Assembly: GCA_900759565.1 (NCBI GenBank)
Contig: CAAEVV010000035.1
Span: 1-36,228 of the forward strand
Reading direction: 5' to 3'
Source of the DNA: an uncultured Collinsella sp.
Lineage (GTDB): Bacteria > Actinomycetota > Coriobacteriia > Coriobacteriales > Coriobacteriaceae
DNA: 36,228 nucleotides
Made by a program: the position numbers and the translations under genes. The notes beneath the pieces were generated by a model. The model was not told where the DNA came from. It ran no database searches and was given only the letters and a program-made list of their open reading frames with translations. Within the stretch, counting starts at the first letter, position 1; each line of letters begins with the position of its first letter. Shown here in pieces: positions 25,690 to 33,968 of the stretch.

Positions 25690-25723
25690 CCCGCGCGAGG
25701 GGATTGGGGTGGCCTCGCGCGGG
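25690..25723 (-). other. Hairpin between malQ and glgP
   Basis: A perfect 11-bp stem (25690-25700 with 25713-25723) lies 48 nt after the malQ stop. On the minus strand it is followed by CTTCTTAT, a weak T-run, so it may be a leaky terminator or a stabilising 3' end. Confidence 0.7.
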
Positions 25724-25771
25724 AAAAGCAAGCGCGTCCGCACGGTGGGGAGGGGTTGGGCGCGGTAGCTC

Positions 25772-27277
25772 CTATTGAGGAAGCTCGATTTCGGCTTCCG
25801 ACGGGATGCGGAAGTAGGTCTCGGTCCAGTCGGTGAGTTTGTGCTCGAGCTCGCGGGTGATGGCGCCGTCGAGCATGCGCCAGGTCCAGTTGCCGCCCAG
25901 CGTGGCAGGGGTGTTGATGCGCGCCTCGTTGCCCAAGTTGAGCAAATCCTGCATGGTGTAGATGCACGTGTCGCTCACGCTGGCGGCGATGGTGCGGTTG
26001 AGTGCATCTGCCATGGGTTCGCCGGCCTGCTGATGGGTGTACAGGGCTGCCTGCTCGCGCTGACGCGGGGTGGCCGTTCCCTCAAACCAACCGCGCGCCG
26101 TCTCGTTGTCGTGGGTGCCCACATAGGCGACGGTGTTGGCGATGTAGTTATGCGGCAGGTAGTACGAGTTGGTGCCCTCAAAGGCAAACTGCAGGATCTT
26201 CATGCCGGGGAAGCCCGAGTTGTCGCGCATGTCGATGACGCCGGGGGTGAGGAAGCCCAAGTCCTCGGCGATGATGGGCAGCGTGCCGAGCTTTTCCTCG
26301 AGCGTCTTGAAGAACTTGAGGCCGGGACCCTGCGTCCACGAACCGTAGGACGAATCGGGAGAGGAGAACGGCACCTCCCAATAAGCCTCGAAGCCGCGGA
26401 AGTGATCCAAGCGGATGACGTCGTACATGTCGAGGGCGGCGCGAATGCGGCCCTCCCACCAGGAGAAGCCGTCGGACTCCATGGCGTCCCAGTCGTAGAT
26501 GGGGTTGCCCCAGTACTGGCCGGTGGCCGAGAACTGGTCGGGCGGCGTGCCGGCGACGCTCACGGGATTGCCGGCGGCGTCGATCTTAAAGAGCTCAGGC
26601 GTCGCCCACATCTCGACGGAGTCACGCGAGACATAGATGGGCAGGTCGCCGATGATGAGAATGTCGCGCTCGTTGGCATAGGCCTTGAGGCGGCTCCACT
26701 GGCGATCGAAGAAGTACTGCGTCATCTGGTGGTAGAGCATACGCGCCGGATGGTCGGCGCAGACCTTGGCGGAAGCCTCGCCGCGGGTGCGGAGCTCCGC
26801 GGGCCACTCCCAAAACGCCTTGAGACCGCACTCCTCTTTGACGGTCATGAACTCACAGTAGGGGATGAGCCAGTCCTCGTTGGCCTGGATAAAGTCATCG
26901 AAATCGGCCGGCTTGTCGGCAGCAAAGCGCTCAGCGGCGCGGTCGAGAATCTGACGGCGGCCGCCAAAGATAGCACCGTAGTCGACATTGCTGGGGTCGG
27001 ATCCCAGATACACGCCATCGATATCGCGCTGCTTCAGATACCCTGCCTCGATAAGCTCGGCAAAGTCGATAAAGTTGGGGTTGCCTGCGCGGGCCGAGAA
27101 CGACTGATAGGGCGAATCGCCATAGCTGGTCGTCGTAAGGGGCAGAATCTGCCAGTAATGTTGTTTGCACGAGGCGAGAAAATCGACGAAGTCGTAGGCA
27201 TTCCAGCCAAAGCCGCCGATTCCGTATGGTCCGGGCAGAGATGAGACGGGCATGAGGACGCCGCTTGCACGCTCCAT
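25772..27277 (-). CDS. malQ: 4-alpha-glucanotransferase (amylomaltase)
   Basis: Transfers alpha-1,4-glucan segments between maltodextrins, releasing glucose. The 501-aa protein of glycoside hydrolase family 77 shows PVSSLPGPYGIGGFG at the N-terminus, the nucleophile region VIRLDHFRGFEAYW, the acid/base region IIAEDLGFLTPGV and the third carboxylate region YVGTHDNETARGWF. The ATG at 27277 is preferred over an in-frame TTG at 27292. A GTTTAAAC-type palindrome lies upstream. Together with glgP it converts maltodextrins to glucose and glucose-1-phosphate. Confidence 0.95.
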   Translation of the reverse strand: MERASGVLMPVSSLPGPYGIGGFGWNAYDFVDFLASCKQHYWQILPLTTTSYGDSPYQSFSARAGNPNFIDFAELIEAGYLKQRDIDGVYLGSDPSNVDYGAIFGGRRQILDRAAERFAADKPADFDDFIQANEDWLIPYCEFMTVKEECGLKAFWEWPAELRTRGEASAKVCADHPARMLYHQMTQYFFDRQWSRLKAYANERDILIIGDLPIYVSRDSVEMWATPELFKIDAAGNPVSVAGTPPDQFSATGQYWGNPIYDWDAMESDGFSWWEGRIRAALDMYDVIRLDHFRGFEAYWEVPFSSPDSSYGSWTQGPGLKFFKTLEEKLGTLPIIAEDLGFLTPGVIDMRDNSGFPGMKILQFAFEGTNSYYLPHNYIANTVAYVGTHDNETARGWFEGTATPRQREQAALYTHQQAGEPMADALNRTIAASVSDTCIYTMQDLLNLGNEARINTPATLGGNWTWRMLDGAITRELEHKLTDWTETYFRIPSEAEIELPQ

Positions 27278-27370
27278 GAATGCGCTCACCAACCTTCTTG
27301 TTGTGGGGTCGGCCTGCCGATGGGTGTGCAGTCCGCCTCCGATGTTCTGATTCGATACGCCTATTGTAAA

Positions 27371-27389
27371 ACATGTTGTTTAAACATGT
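27371..27389 (-). promoter_or_regulatory. Operator candidate upstream of malQ
   Basis: The perfect palindrome TGTTTAAACA (27377-27386) is flanked on both sides by ACATG/CATGT. It shares TGTTTAAAC with the sites beside the PTS, GntR and ABC genes and lies about 95 nt before the malQ start. Confidence 0.55.
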
Positions 27390-27441
27390 ACAGGCAAGAT
27401 AAAAAAGTTGGTCGATTTTCGGCGAATGGTTACATGCCATG

Positions 27442-27475
27442 AAAAAGCCCCGACCTCACAACGTGAGATCGGGGC
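27442..27475 (-). terminator. Terminator of galE
   Basis: On the minus strand, GCCCCGATCTCAC and GTGAGGTCGGGGC form a stem (one G-U pair) with a three-base loop, followed by five T residues (27446-27442). Confidence 0.9.
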
Positions 27476-27497
27476 AAGAGCGGTATGTAGGTTTTTG

Positions 27498-28559
27498 CTA
27501 CTCGGCGTCGGCGAAGCCATTGGGGTTGTGGCTCTGCCAGTTCCAGCTATCGCGGCACATGTCCGCGATGTCGTACTGGGCCTTCCAGCCCATCATGCGC
27601 TCGGCCTTGGAGGCATCGCACCAGTTGGCAGCGATGTCGCCGGCGCGGCGCTCGCGGATCACGTAGGGCAGCTCCTTGCCACAAGCCTTGGAGAAGGCGG
27701 CGACGACCTCGAGTACCGAGGTGCCGGTGCCGGTGCCCAGGTTAAAGATCTCGACGCCGGTCTTGCCGTTCATCCAGTTAAGGGCGGCAACGTGACCAGA
27801 GGCCAGATCGCACACGTGGATGTAGTCGCGCACGCCGGTGCCGTCGGGGGTGGGGTAGTCGTTGCCAAAGACCTGAACGGCCTCGAGCTTGCCCACGGCA
27901 ACCTGGGCGACATAGGGCACCAGGTTGTTGGGGATGCCCTTGGGGTCCTCGCCGATCAGGCCCGACGGATGAGCGCCAATGGGGTTGAAGTAACGGAGCA
28001 GCACGACGTCCCACTCGGGGTCGGCGGTGTGGACGTCCATAAGGATCTGCTCGATCATCCACTTGGTCCAACCATAGGGGTTGGTCGCGGGCTTCTTAGG
28101 ATCCTCCTCGGTGACGGGCGGGTTGTCCGGGTCGCCGTAGACGGTCGAGGAGCTCGAGAAGATGATGGACTTGCAGCCATGGTTGCGCATGACGTCGATG
28201 AGCACCAGGGTGTTTTCGATGTTGTTGTGGTAGTACTCGACGGGCTTGCTCACCGACTCGCCGACGGCCTTAAAGCCGGCGAAGTGGATGACGCGGTCGA
28301 TCTGATGGGTGTCGAAGATCTTGTTCATGGCTTCGCGGTCGAGCACGTTGGCCTCGTAGAAGGTGAGGTTCTTGGCAGCCTCTTCGCCCACGATGGTCTT
28401 GACGCGGTCGACGGCGACGGCGCTGGAGTTGGAGAGGTCGTCGACGATGACGACCTGGTAGCCGCCCTCGAGCAGCTGAACGACGGTGTGCGAGCCGATA
28501 AAGCCGGCGCCACCGGTTACGAGGACGCAGGTGTCTTTGGGGTCGAGTGCTTTGGACAT
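27498..28559 (-). CDS. galE: UDP-glucose 4-epimerase
   Basis: Interconverts UDP-glucose and UDP-galactose using NAD. The 353-aa short-chain dehydrogenase has the Rossmann motif GGAGFIG (residues 16-22), the SSSSTVYGD segment with the catalytic Ser/Thr and the catalytic Tyr-x3-Lys in NPYGWTKWMIEQ. ALNWMNGKTGVEIFNLGTG and the GDIAANWCDASKAE region are typical of GalE. TAGGAGG lies just before the ATG. It stands alone with its own terminator and is not obviously part of the malQ unit. Confidence 0.95.
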   Translation of the reverse strand: MSKALDPKDTCVLVTGGAGFIGSHTVVQLLEGGYQVVIVDDLSNSSAVAVDRVKTIVGEEAAKNLTFYEANVLDREAMNKIFDTHQIDRVIHFAGFKAVGESVSKPVEYYHNNIENTLVLIDVMRNHGCKSIIFSSSSTVYGDPDNPPVTEEDPKKPATNPYGWTKWMIEQILMDVHTADPEWDVVLLRYFNPIGAHPSGLIGEDPKGIPNNLVPYVAQVAVGKLEAVQVFGNDYPTPDGTGVRDYIHVCDLASGHVAALNWMNGKTGVEIFNLGTGTGTSVLEVVAAFSKACGKELPYVIRERRAGDIAANWCDASKAERMMGWKAQYDIADMCRDSWNWQSHNPNGFADAE

Positions 28560-28754
28560 GTAGCCTCCTATCGAGTCAGGAACACTTCTTCAGGGGAGTA
28601 TAGCGCAGGCAGGGGCACCCAAAACGTGCAGGGCAGGAAAAGCAGATGAACATGCTAACGTACTCATGGAAATGTTTGACGTGGGCATACCCTCGACCTT
28701 GACGTTTGCATACGAGCCGCCGACCATACGGTTTGCTGCCGTTCGTGGAAATCG

Positions 28755-28782
28755 TTGGGATGCGCCGGATGTACGCTAATAT
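28755..28782 (+). promoter_or_regulatory. Promoter candidate of the peptidoglycan hydrolase gene
   Basis: TTGGGA (28755-28760) and TAATAT (28777-28782) are spaced by 16 nt, about 45 nt before the start codon. The rest of the 267-bp gap to galE holds no gene that I can see. Confidence 0.45.
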
Positions 28783-28826
28783 GTATGAGTTGAGCGACAT
28801 ATAAATAAACATGTAACGGAGTAGAT

Positions 28827-30032
28827 ATGTCACCAAACAGCGATTCCATCCTTTCCCAGGAGCTTTCACGTCGCACCGCCCTCAAGGCCCTGTTCGGCGC
28901 AGCTTCTGCAGCCGTTCTTTTTGGTCTGCCCGCTCGCGCCCATGCTGCGGAGGCCACCAAGGAAACCACCGACAAGCTCAATGCGGCCCAGGCTCAACTT
29001 GACGAGGTCCAGGCCCAGCTCGACAGCATCGCAAACGAATACGCGGCGCTGGCCAACAAGAACGCCCAGACCCTCAACGATATCGAGGGCGTGCAGGGCC
29101 AGATTGACAGCACGCAGGCGCAGATTGACGAAAAGAAGGCCGAGCTCAAAAAGAAGCGCGACGATCTTTCCGATCGCGTTTCCGCCAGCTATAAGTCGGG
29201 CGGCACCAACATCCTGTCGCTGCTGCTCGCCTCGGGTTCGTTTGAGGAGCTCGTCGCCAATGCGCACTATGTTGAGAAGATCAACAAGAGCGACCGCGAC
29301 GCCATCGAGGACATTCAGACCATCCAGGAAGAGCTCGATGCGCAAAAGACCGAGCTTGAGTCGCAGAAGGCCGACTTGGAGAAGCTCAAGGATCAGCAGA
29401 CTGCCCAGATGCAGGACATGCAGGCCAAGCAGCAGGAGGTCCAGACGGTTCTGAACGGCCTCTCTGACGACGTCAAGGAGCTCATGGCTCAGCGTGATTC
29501 CGAGATTCTCGCTGCCGCCCAGGCCGAGGAGGCTGCCAGGAAGGCCGCCGCTGCCGCGGCCGCCGCGAACAAGAACAATTCCTACTCGGGTGGTTCGAGC
29601 TCGGGCGGTGGATCGTATGCGCCCGGAACTCCGCAGCAGAATGCCGGCTCGGGCAAGCAGCAGGCCGTCGTCAACGCGTGCTACTCCACGCCTTCGCCGG
29701 GTCAGAACTGGTGCGCGGCGTGGGTTACCAATGTCTTCCGTAACGCCGGCGTTGGCTACTTTGGCGGCAACGCGTGCGATATGTTTAACGCCTGGTGCTA
29801 TAGCTCCGACCGCTCGGCGCTGCAGGTGGGCATGATCGTGGCCGACTCGTCGCACAGCGGCACCGGTACGCCGGGTCTGCTGTACGGACACGTGGGCATC
29901 TATGTTGGCGGCGGCATCGTTATGAGCAACGAGGGCGCCATCACGTCGAGGTCGCTTGACTCGTTCATTGGGTTCTACGGCACTGGCTCTGGCGTGCGCT
30001 GGGGCTGGCTTGGCGGTATTGCGCTGTCGTAA
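28827..30032 (+). CDS. Secreted coiled-coil peptidoglycan hydrolase (CHAP/NlpC-like)
   Basis: A 401-aa secreted protein. Residues 1-~40 form a signal peptide with a twin-arginine motif (LSRRTALKALFG) and an ALA-type end (RAHAAEA). Residues ~45-245 form a long coiled coil like that of PcsB and CwlO (LDEVQAQLDSIANEYAALA, LSDRVSASYKSGG, LLLASGSFEELVA), followed by an Ala- then Gly/Ser-rich linker. The last ~120 residues are a cysteine peptidase/amidase domain with Cys in QNWCAAWVTNVF and His in YGHVGIYVGGG. In PcsB-type proteins the coiled coil is controlled by FtsEX; no ftsEX is seen here. It probably cleaves peptidoglycan at division. Confidence 0.88.
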   Translation: MSPNSDSILSQELSRRTALKALFGAASAAVLFGLPARAHAAEATKETTDKLNAAQAQLDEVQAQLDSIANEYAALANKNAQTLNDIEGVQGQIDSTQAQIDEKKAELKKKRDDLSDRVSASYKSGGTNILSLLLASGSFEELVANAHYVEKINKSDRDAIEDIQTIQEELDAQKTELESQKADLEKLKDQQTAQMQDMQAKQQEVQTVLNGLSDDVKELMAQRDSEILAAAQAEEAARKAAAAAAAANKNNSYSGGSSSGGGSYAPGTPQQNAGSGKQQAVVNACYSTPSPGQNWCAAWVTNVFRNAGVGYFGGNACDMFNAWCYSSDRSALQVGMIVADSSHSGTGTPGLLYGHVGIYVGGGIVMSNEGAITSRSLDSFIGFYGTGSGVRWGWLGGIALS

Positions 30033-30040
30033 AGCCGACT

Positions 30041-30176
30041 GGGCCGCGTGCCCGCCCGCAATATATTTGATTGCCTGCTCGGGCAGTCCTGCGCAAGACG
30101 AAGGCCACATTAAGTGGCCTTCTTTGCGTGCGGAACTCGCGATCAATCAAATATATTGCGGGCGGGCACGCGGCCC
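30041..30176 (+). repeat. Long-arm hairpin element, copy 4
   Basis: Arms 30041-30073 and 30144-30176 are perfect 33-bp inverted repeats around a 70-nt core (30074-30143). The central hairpin is identical to copy 1. The first small hairpin is CTGC-TCGG-GCAG in place of CTG-CTCTA-CAG, a one-pair extension that accounts for the extra base. The arms do not resemble those of copy 1. The element begins 8 nt after the hydrolase stop. Confidence 0.95.
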
Positions 30177-30228
30177 TCTCGGGTTCGGGGCGCTGCACAC
30201 CGGACTGGTTGTCTGAATTAAAGAAAGT

Positions 30229-30255
30229 GAAGGCCCCTTTCGGGGCCTTCTTTTT
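30229..30255 (+). terminator. Terminator after the hydrolase gene and hairpin copy 4
   Basis: A perfect 9-bp stem (30229-30237 with 30242-30250), loop TTTC, is followed by five T residues. Its end overlaps the murB stop codon on the other strand. Confidence 0.9.
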
Positions 30256-31216
30256 AGAGGAATTCGCCTACTCGGTGGACTTCGGGTTGTAGGTCTACGC
30301 CGAACTGCTCTTTGACTTTGGCTTGGATGTCGCGGATGAGTTCGTCGACGTCGGCGGCGGTGGCGTGGTTGGCGTTGACGATGAAGCCGCAGTGTTTTTC
30401 GCTCACCTGCGCGCCGCCGACAGCATGGCCGCGCAGACCGGCATCCATGATGAGCTTGCCGGCAAAGTAGCCCTCGGGGCGTTTGAAAGTGGAGCCGGCG
30501 CTCGGCATGTCGAGCGGCTGCTTGTCCTCGCGGCGCTGGCGGTAGTCGTCCATGTCGGCCTTGATCATCGCGGCGTTGCCCGGGGCGAGGTGAAAGGTGG
30601 CAGAGAGCACGATAAAGCCGTCGTCGGCGATGCGGCTCTTGCGATAGCCCAGGTTAAGCTCGTCGACATCGAACTCAATGATATTGCCGCTGCCGCGGGT
30701 GCCGTCGTCGAGCGCGCGGGCGGGCTTATAGACGCGCACGGACTCCAAAACATCGGCCATGCAGGCGCCGTAGGCACCGGCGTTCATATAGCAGGCGCCG
30801 CCGACCGAGCCGGGGATGCCCGAGAGGGGCTCCATGCCGGTGAGGCAGGCTTCGGCGGCAGCCGCGGCGACATCGGAAAGCAAGGCGCCGGCTGCTGCCG
30901 TAACATGCGTGCCGTCGACGGTGATGTTAGAGAGGCCTTCGCCCAGTGCCACGACGACACCGCGGATACCCTTGTCACCGACGAGCAGGTCGGAACCGTT
31001 GCCCACAATGGTGAGCGGCAGATCGCAGCGGTAGCAGGTGTCAAGCGTGGCGACGAGTCCCTGCTCGGTATCGGGCGTGACAAAGACGTCGGCCGGGCCG
31101 CCGATCTTAAACGTGGTGTGCTCGCGCATGGGCTCGCTCATGAGCACGTTGTCCTCGCCGGCAACACCGGCGAGCGCGCAGAGCAGGTCCTCGTTAAAAA
31201 AGTCATTTTCGTGCAT
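30254..31216 (-). CDS. murB: UDP-N-acetylenolpyruvoylglucosamine reductase
   Basis: FAD- and NADPH-dependent enzyme making UDP-MurNAc for peptidoglycan. The 320-aa protein shows HTTFKIGGPADVF, the FAD-binding VGNGSDLLVGDKGIRG, GIPGSVGGACYMNAGAYG, the catalytic Ser region PSAGSTFKRPEGYFAG and the Glu of QVSEKHCGFIVN. The ATG at 31216 is chosen because AAGGCGG lies upstream; an in-frame extension to 31306 would run through the intergenic hairpin and is unlikely. It is a single gene, convergent with the hydrolase. Confidence 0.95.
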   Translation of the reverse strand: MHENDFFNEDLLCALAGVAGEDNVLMSEPMREHTTFKIGGPADVFVTPDTEQGLVATLDTCYRCDLPLTIVGNGSDLLVGDKGIRGVVVALGEGLSNITVDGTHVTAAAGALLSDVAAAAAEACLTGMEPLSGIPGSVGGACYMNAGAYGACMADVLESVRVYKPARALDDGTRGSGNIIEFDVDELNLGYRKSRIADDGFIVLSATFHLAPGNAAMIKADMDDYRQRREDKQPLDMPSAGSTFKRPEGYFAGKLIMDAGLRGHAVGGAQVSEKHCGFIVNANHATAADVDELIRDIQAKVKEQFGVDLQPEVHRVGEFL

Positions 31217-31282
31217 ACGAATATCCGCCTTATGGTGGTCGTTTTCATTAATCGAATGCAATATACCCCACCCGGATGGATT

Positions 31283-31346
31283 TGGTGCAAAGTAACCTGA
31301 CCCCAATGCATCACATGGCGCAAAGGGGTTAGGTTGCTTTGCGCCA
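31283..31346 (+). promoter_or_regulatory. Competing hairpins in the murB-lacI divergent region
   Basis: A 22-bp stem (31283-31304 with 31325-31346) pairs fully as plus-strand RNA with three G-U pairs. A second perfect 10-bp stem, TGGCGCAAAG (31316-31325) with CTTTGCGCCA (31337-31346), uses the same right arm, so the two exclude each other. The G-U pairs become A-C mismatches on the minus strand, favouring plus-strand RNA, i.e. the leader of the LacI gene. Confidence 0.6.
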
Positions 31347-31456
31347 ATCGCGGCGATAAAACAGCCGTCTACCGGATTGGTAAAGTGTTTATCATCAAGG
31401 TAGAGGGACGGTCGCTATACTTTCAAGAGATTGCGCGAATACTCGGAAGGAGCGAG

Positions 31457-32485
31457 ATGGGCAACAAAGTTACTCTCAAGCAGATTGCCCAGGAGGTGGG
31501 GCTTTCCCCCTCGTCGGTCTCGCTTGTCCTTAACAACCGGCCCTGTCGAATCTCGGAAGAAAACCGCAAGCTCATCAAAGAGGTCGCGGCGCGCAACCAT
31601 TATGTTCCTAACCAGATCGCGCGTAGCCTGGTCATGCGCGAGTCGCGCACACTGGGCCTTATCGTCCCTAACATCGAGAGCCGCTTTTTTGCTTCGCTCG
31701 CCGGCAGCTTGGAAAAGCGCTGCCGCGAGGACGGATATGCGCTCTTTATTACCAGCTCGGGTGGAAGTGCCGAGGACGATCTGGAGCTCCTGCGCCAGCT
31801 GGTGACGCGCGGCGTCGATGGCGTCTTTTTGGTGGTAGGCGACGAGTTCTCTGACGACCGCGCCCTGCGCGAAGAGGTCAGCCATCTACCCATCCCGGCG
31901 GTAATGGTCGACCGTGCCATTGAGGGGCTCGAGTGCGACAAGGTGATGTTCGACCACGAGATGGGTGGCTACATGGCCACCCGCTATCTGATCGAGCAGG
32001 GCCACCGTCGCATTGCCTGCTTGGTTAATGCGCGCCGTTCCAATACGGGTCGTAAGCGTCTTGCCGGCTACGAGCGTGCGCTGCGCGAGGTGGGGCTGCC
32101 TATTGACGCGCGTTTGGAGTTTGAGAGCGAGTACTACATTCCGAGTGCCTACGAGGCCTCGGAGGCGGTGCTCGCAACTGACGCCACCGCCGTGTTCGCA
32201 AGCTCGGATAACATTGCCCTCGGTCTGCTCAAGCGCTTGCACGAGATGGGGAAGAGCATCCCAGGCGATATCTCGGTCGTAAGCTATGACAACTCGGCGG
32301 CCGACGTTCTCTTTGAGCCGGCGCTGACCGCGATCGAGCAGGATCCTGGTGTCCTTGCGGAGCATGCTTTTGGCTGCATGTCCAAGCGTCTTGCCGGTAG
32401 GGGCGGTAGACGTGCCGAAGAGGTCGTTCTGGAGCCGGCGCTTATCGTTAAGGACAGCGTGCTCGAGCTTACCGAATGTAGCTAA
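31457..32485 (+). CDS. LacI-family transcriptional regulator
   Basis: A 342-aa regulator with an N-terminal LacI helix-turn-helix (VTLKQIAQEVGLSPSSVSLV, then NNRPCRISEENR) and hinge (HYVPNQIARSLVMRES), followed by a periplasmic-binding-like effector domain (LGLIVPNIESRFFASLAGSL, GRKRLAGYERALREVGLP, GDISVVSYDNS). Its targets cannot be named: neighbours are murB and a hypothetical gene, with sugar genes on both sides. GGAAGGAG precedes the ATG at 31457; an upstream in-frame ATG at 31334 would place the intergenic hairpin inside the gene. Confidence 0.92.
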   Translation: MGNKVTLKQIAQEVGLSPSSVSLVLNNRPCRISEENRKLIKEVAARNHYVPNQIARSLVMRESRTLGLIVPNIESRFFASLAGSLEKRCREDGYALFITSSGGSAEDDLELLRQLVTRGVDGVFLVVGDEFSDDRALREEVSHLPIPAVMVDRAIEGLECDKVMFDHEMGGYMATRYLIEQGHRRIACLVNARRSNTGRKRLAGYERALREVGLPIDARLEFESEYYIPSAYEASEAVLATDATAVFASSDNIALGLLKRLHEMGKSIPGDISVVSYDNSAADVLFEPALTAIEQDPGVLAEHAFGCMSKRLAGRGGRRAEEVVLEPALIVKDSVLELTECS

Positions 32486-32673
32486 GCGTACTTGCTTGTT
32501 TGCATAGATTGCATGCGGAGTGTCCGCTATTTGCCGGCAGGCACCCCGGCCCTCGTCCGTGAACTCTTCCGCTGGGCGAGCCATAGACGCCGCGCACCGA
32601 TAGGGTAAGGCGGCGGCTTGAAATTGATGCTATATTCAGCTTGAGTTGTTTAATACTAGTACGGGAGGCTGAT

Positions 32674-33162
32674 ATGGGGCTGTTCAAGAAGAAAAACCCG
32701 CAGGATGCCTTTGATCCCGATGTGTTTACCATCACGGATACGATTTTGGACCCGCCGCGGTTTACGTTTTTGCCGGCTATCTACCAGGATGCCACGCATC
32801 GCAAGTGGGCCGTACATCAGCGCGGCGGCGAGCCGAAGATTTTTGACTATGCGGACGTGTTGCAGTGCGAAGTGGCCGAGGCGGGCGATCCGGAGGCCGA
32901 GGAAGTGGCCTCAAAACAGGAATTTGCCCAGCGTATCCTGGCAAATCCTGCCAAGGCGGCGAAAATAAACGCTGCCAAGCGTAATATGTGTCTTGGTATG
33001 GGCGTTGTTGTGGCGGTTCAGACGGGAAAAGACGAGGTTTCCAAATTAGAGATTCCCGTTATGACCGACGAAGTCAAACGCGATTCAAGTCTATATAAGT
33101 CGTATCGGAATGTCGCCGAGAAGATCAAGGCCGAATTTGATGCCATGGGAGGGCTGGCCTAA
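32674..33162 (+). CDS. Hypothetical protein (possible DUF4428-type module)
   Basis: A 162-aa cytosolic protein with no signal or membrane helix. It starts with a basic MGLFKKKNP, then a FDYADVLQCEVAEAGD segment and an end SSLYKSYRNVAEKIKAEFDAM. The order (FDYxDI, a central hydrophobic NMCLGMGVVVAV strand, then S-x2-Y near the end) resembles the C-terminal module found in DUF4428/SHOCT-type proteins, but the similarity is weak and I do not assign a role. GGGAGG lies 6 nt before the ATG at 32674. Confidence 0.75.
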   Translation: MGLFKKKNPQDAFDPDVFTITDTILDPPRFTFLPAIYQDATHRKWAVHQRGGEPKIFDYADVLQCEVAEAGDPEAEEVASKQEFAQRILANPAKAAKINAAKRNMCLGMGVVVAVQTGKDEVSKLEIPVMTDEVKRDSSLYKSYRNVAEKIKAEFDAMGGLA

Positions 33163-33200
33163 TTATGGCGGCATACGTTTCTGAATGAGGAGTCTGTGCA

Positions 33201-33968
33201 ATGGCAGGCGAATCTTATGCAATTCCCCCCAAAGATCGTGCTGTTGAGGGAATTCTTTGGTATATCCAGCACCACCAGCTTGCCGGCGGCGATCGCCTGC
33301 CGGCCGAGCGTGTGCTGTGCGAAGAGATCGGCGTTTCGCGTACGGCGTTGCGCGCCGGTATCACGCGGCTCATCTCGTGTGGAACGCTCGAGAGCCGTCG
33401 CGGATCGGGTACGTATGTGTGTCCTCCCAAGCCGCTGAACATCTTCCAGGAAACGTATAACTTTTCCGATGCTGTGCGGACTGCCGGCCTGCACTCCTCT
33501 TCTCGTCTGGTTTCCACCGGGACCATCGAGGCGGATGAGGCGCTTGCCGACAAGCTTGGGGTGTCTGTAGGCGCTCCTTTGCTCCGCATGCAGCGCGTTC
33601 GACTTATTGAGGGCGAGCCGGCGTCAATCGAGACGGCTCACGTTAACCTGTCCCTGTGCCCATCGCTTATCGAGCACGATTTTGAGTGCGAGAGCCTTTA
33701 CGATGTCTTGCTCAAAGAAGGTGGCGTGCGTGTTGAGCATGGACGTGAGCATATCTCCATCTCGCGTTTGAACGCCGAAGAGGCCGAGCTGCTCCAGCAA
33801 GAAGAGGGAACGCCGGTGTTCTATGAGAGCTCAATCGAATTTGATAAGGACATGCGTTTTGTGGAGCATTGCAAATCGGTGATTTTGCCCACAAAGTTCC
33901 GCTTTGCCGATAACGGCGAAGAGAACGGCATGAGGAGCGTGGCAGGTGAACAATGGCTGAAACAGTAG
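33201..33968 (+). CDS. GntR-family regulator with UTRA domain (first of a pair)
   Basis: A 255-aa regulator. The winged helix is AVEGILWYIQHHQLAGG, LPAERVLCEEIGVSRTALR and RRGSGTYV; the UTRA domain covers about residues 90-245 (LGVSVGAPLLRMQRVRLIEG, ESLYDVLLKEGGVRVEH, GTPVFYESSIEFD). Its 3' end overlaps the second GntR gene by 16 nt in another frame, so both are made together. The two are diverged paralogs and precede SIS-domain genes, suggesting control of amino-sugar or glycated-amine use. GAGGAG precedes the ATG. Confidence 0.9.
   Translation: MAGESYAIPPKDRAVEGILWYIQHHQLAGGDRLPAERVLCEEIGVSRTALRAGITRLISCGTLESRRGSGTYVCPPKPLNIFQETYNFSDAVRTAGLHSSSRLVSTGTIEADEALADKLGVSVGAPLLRMQRVRLIEGEPASIETAHVNLSLCPSLIEHDFECESLYDVLLKEGGVRVEHGREHISISRLNAEEAELLQQEEGTPVFYESSIEFDKDMRFVEHCKSVILPTKFRFADNGEENGMRSVAGEQWLKQ

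Noticed and set aside
25775..27244. 489-codon plus-strand frame opposite malQ
   Set aside because: Antisense shadow of a gene with clear GH77 catalytic motifs; no ribosome site or domain seen.
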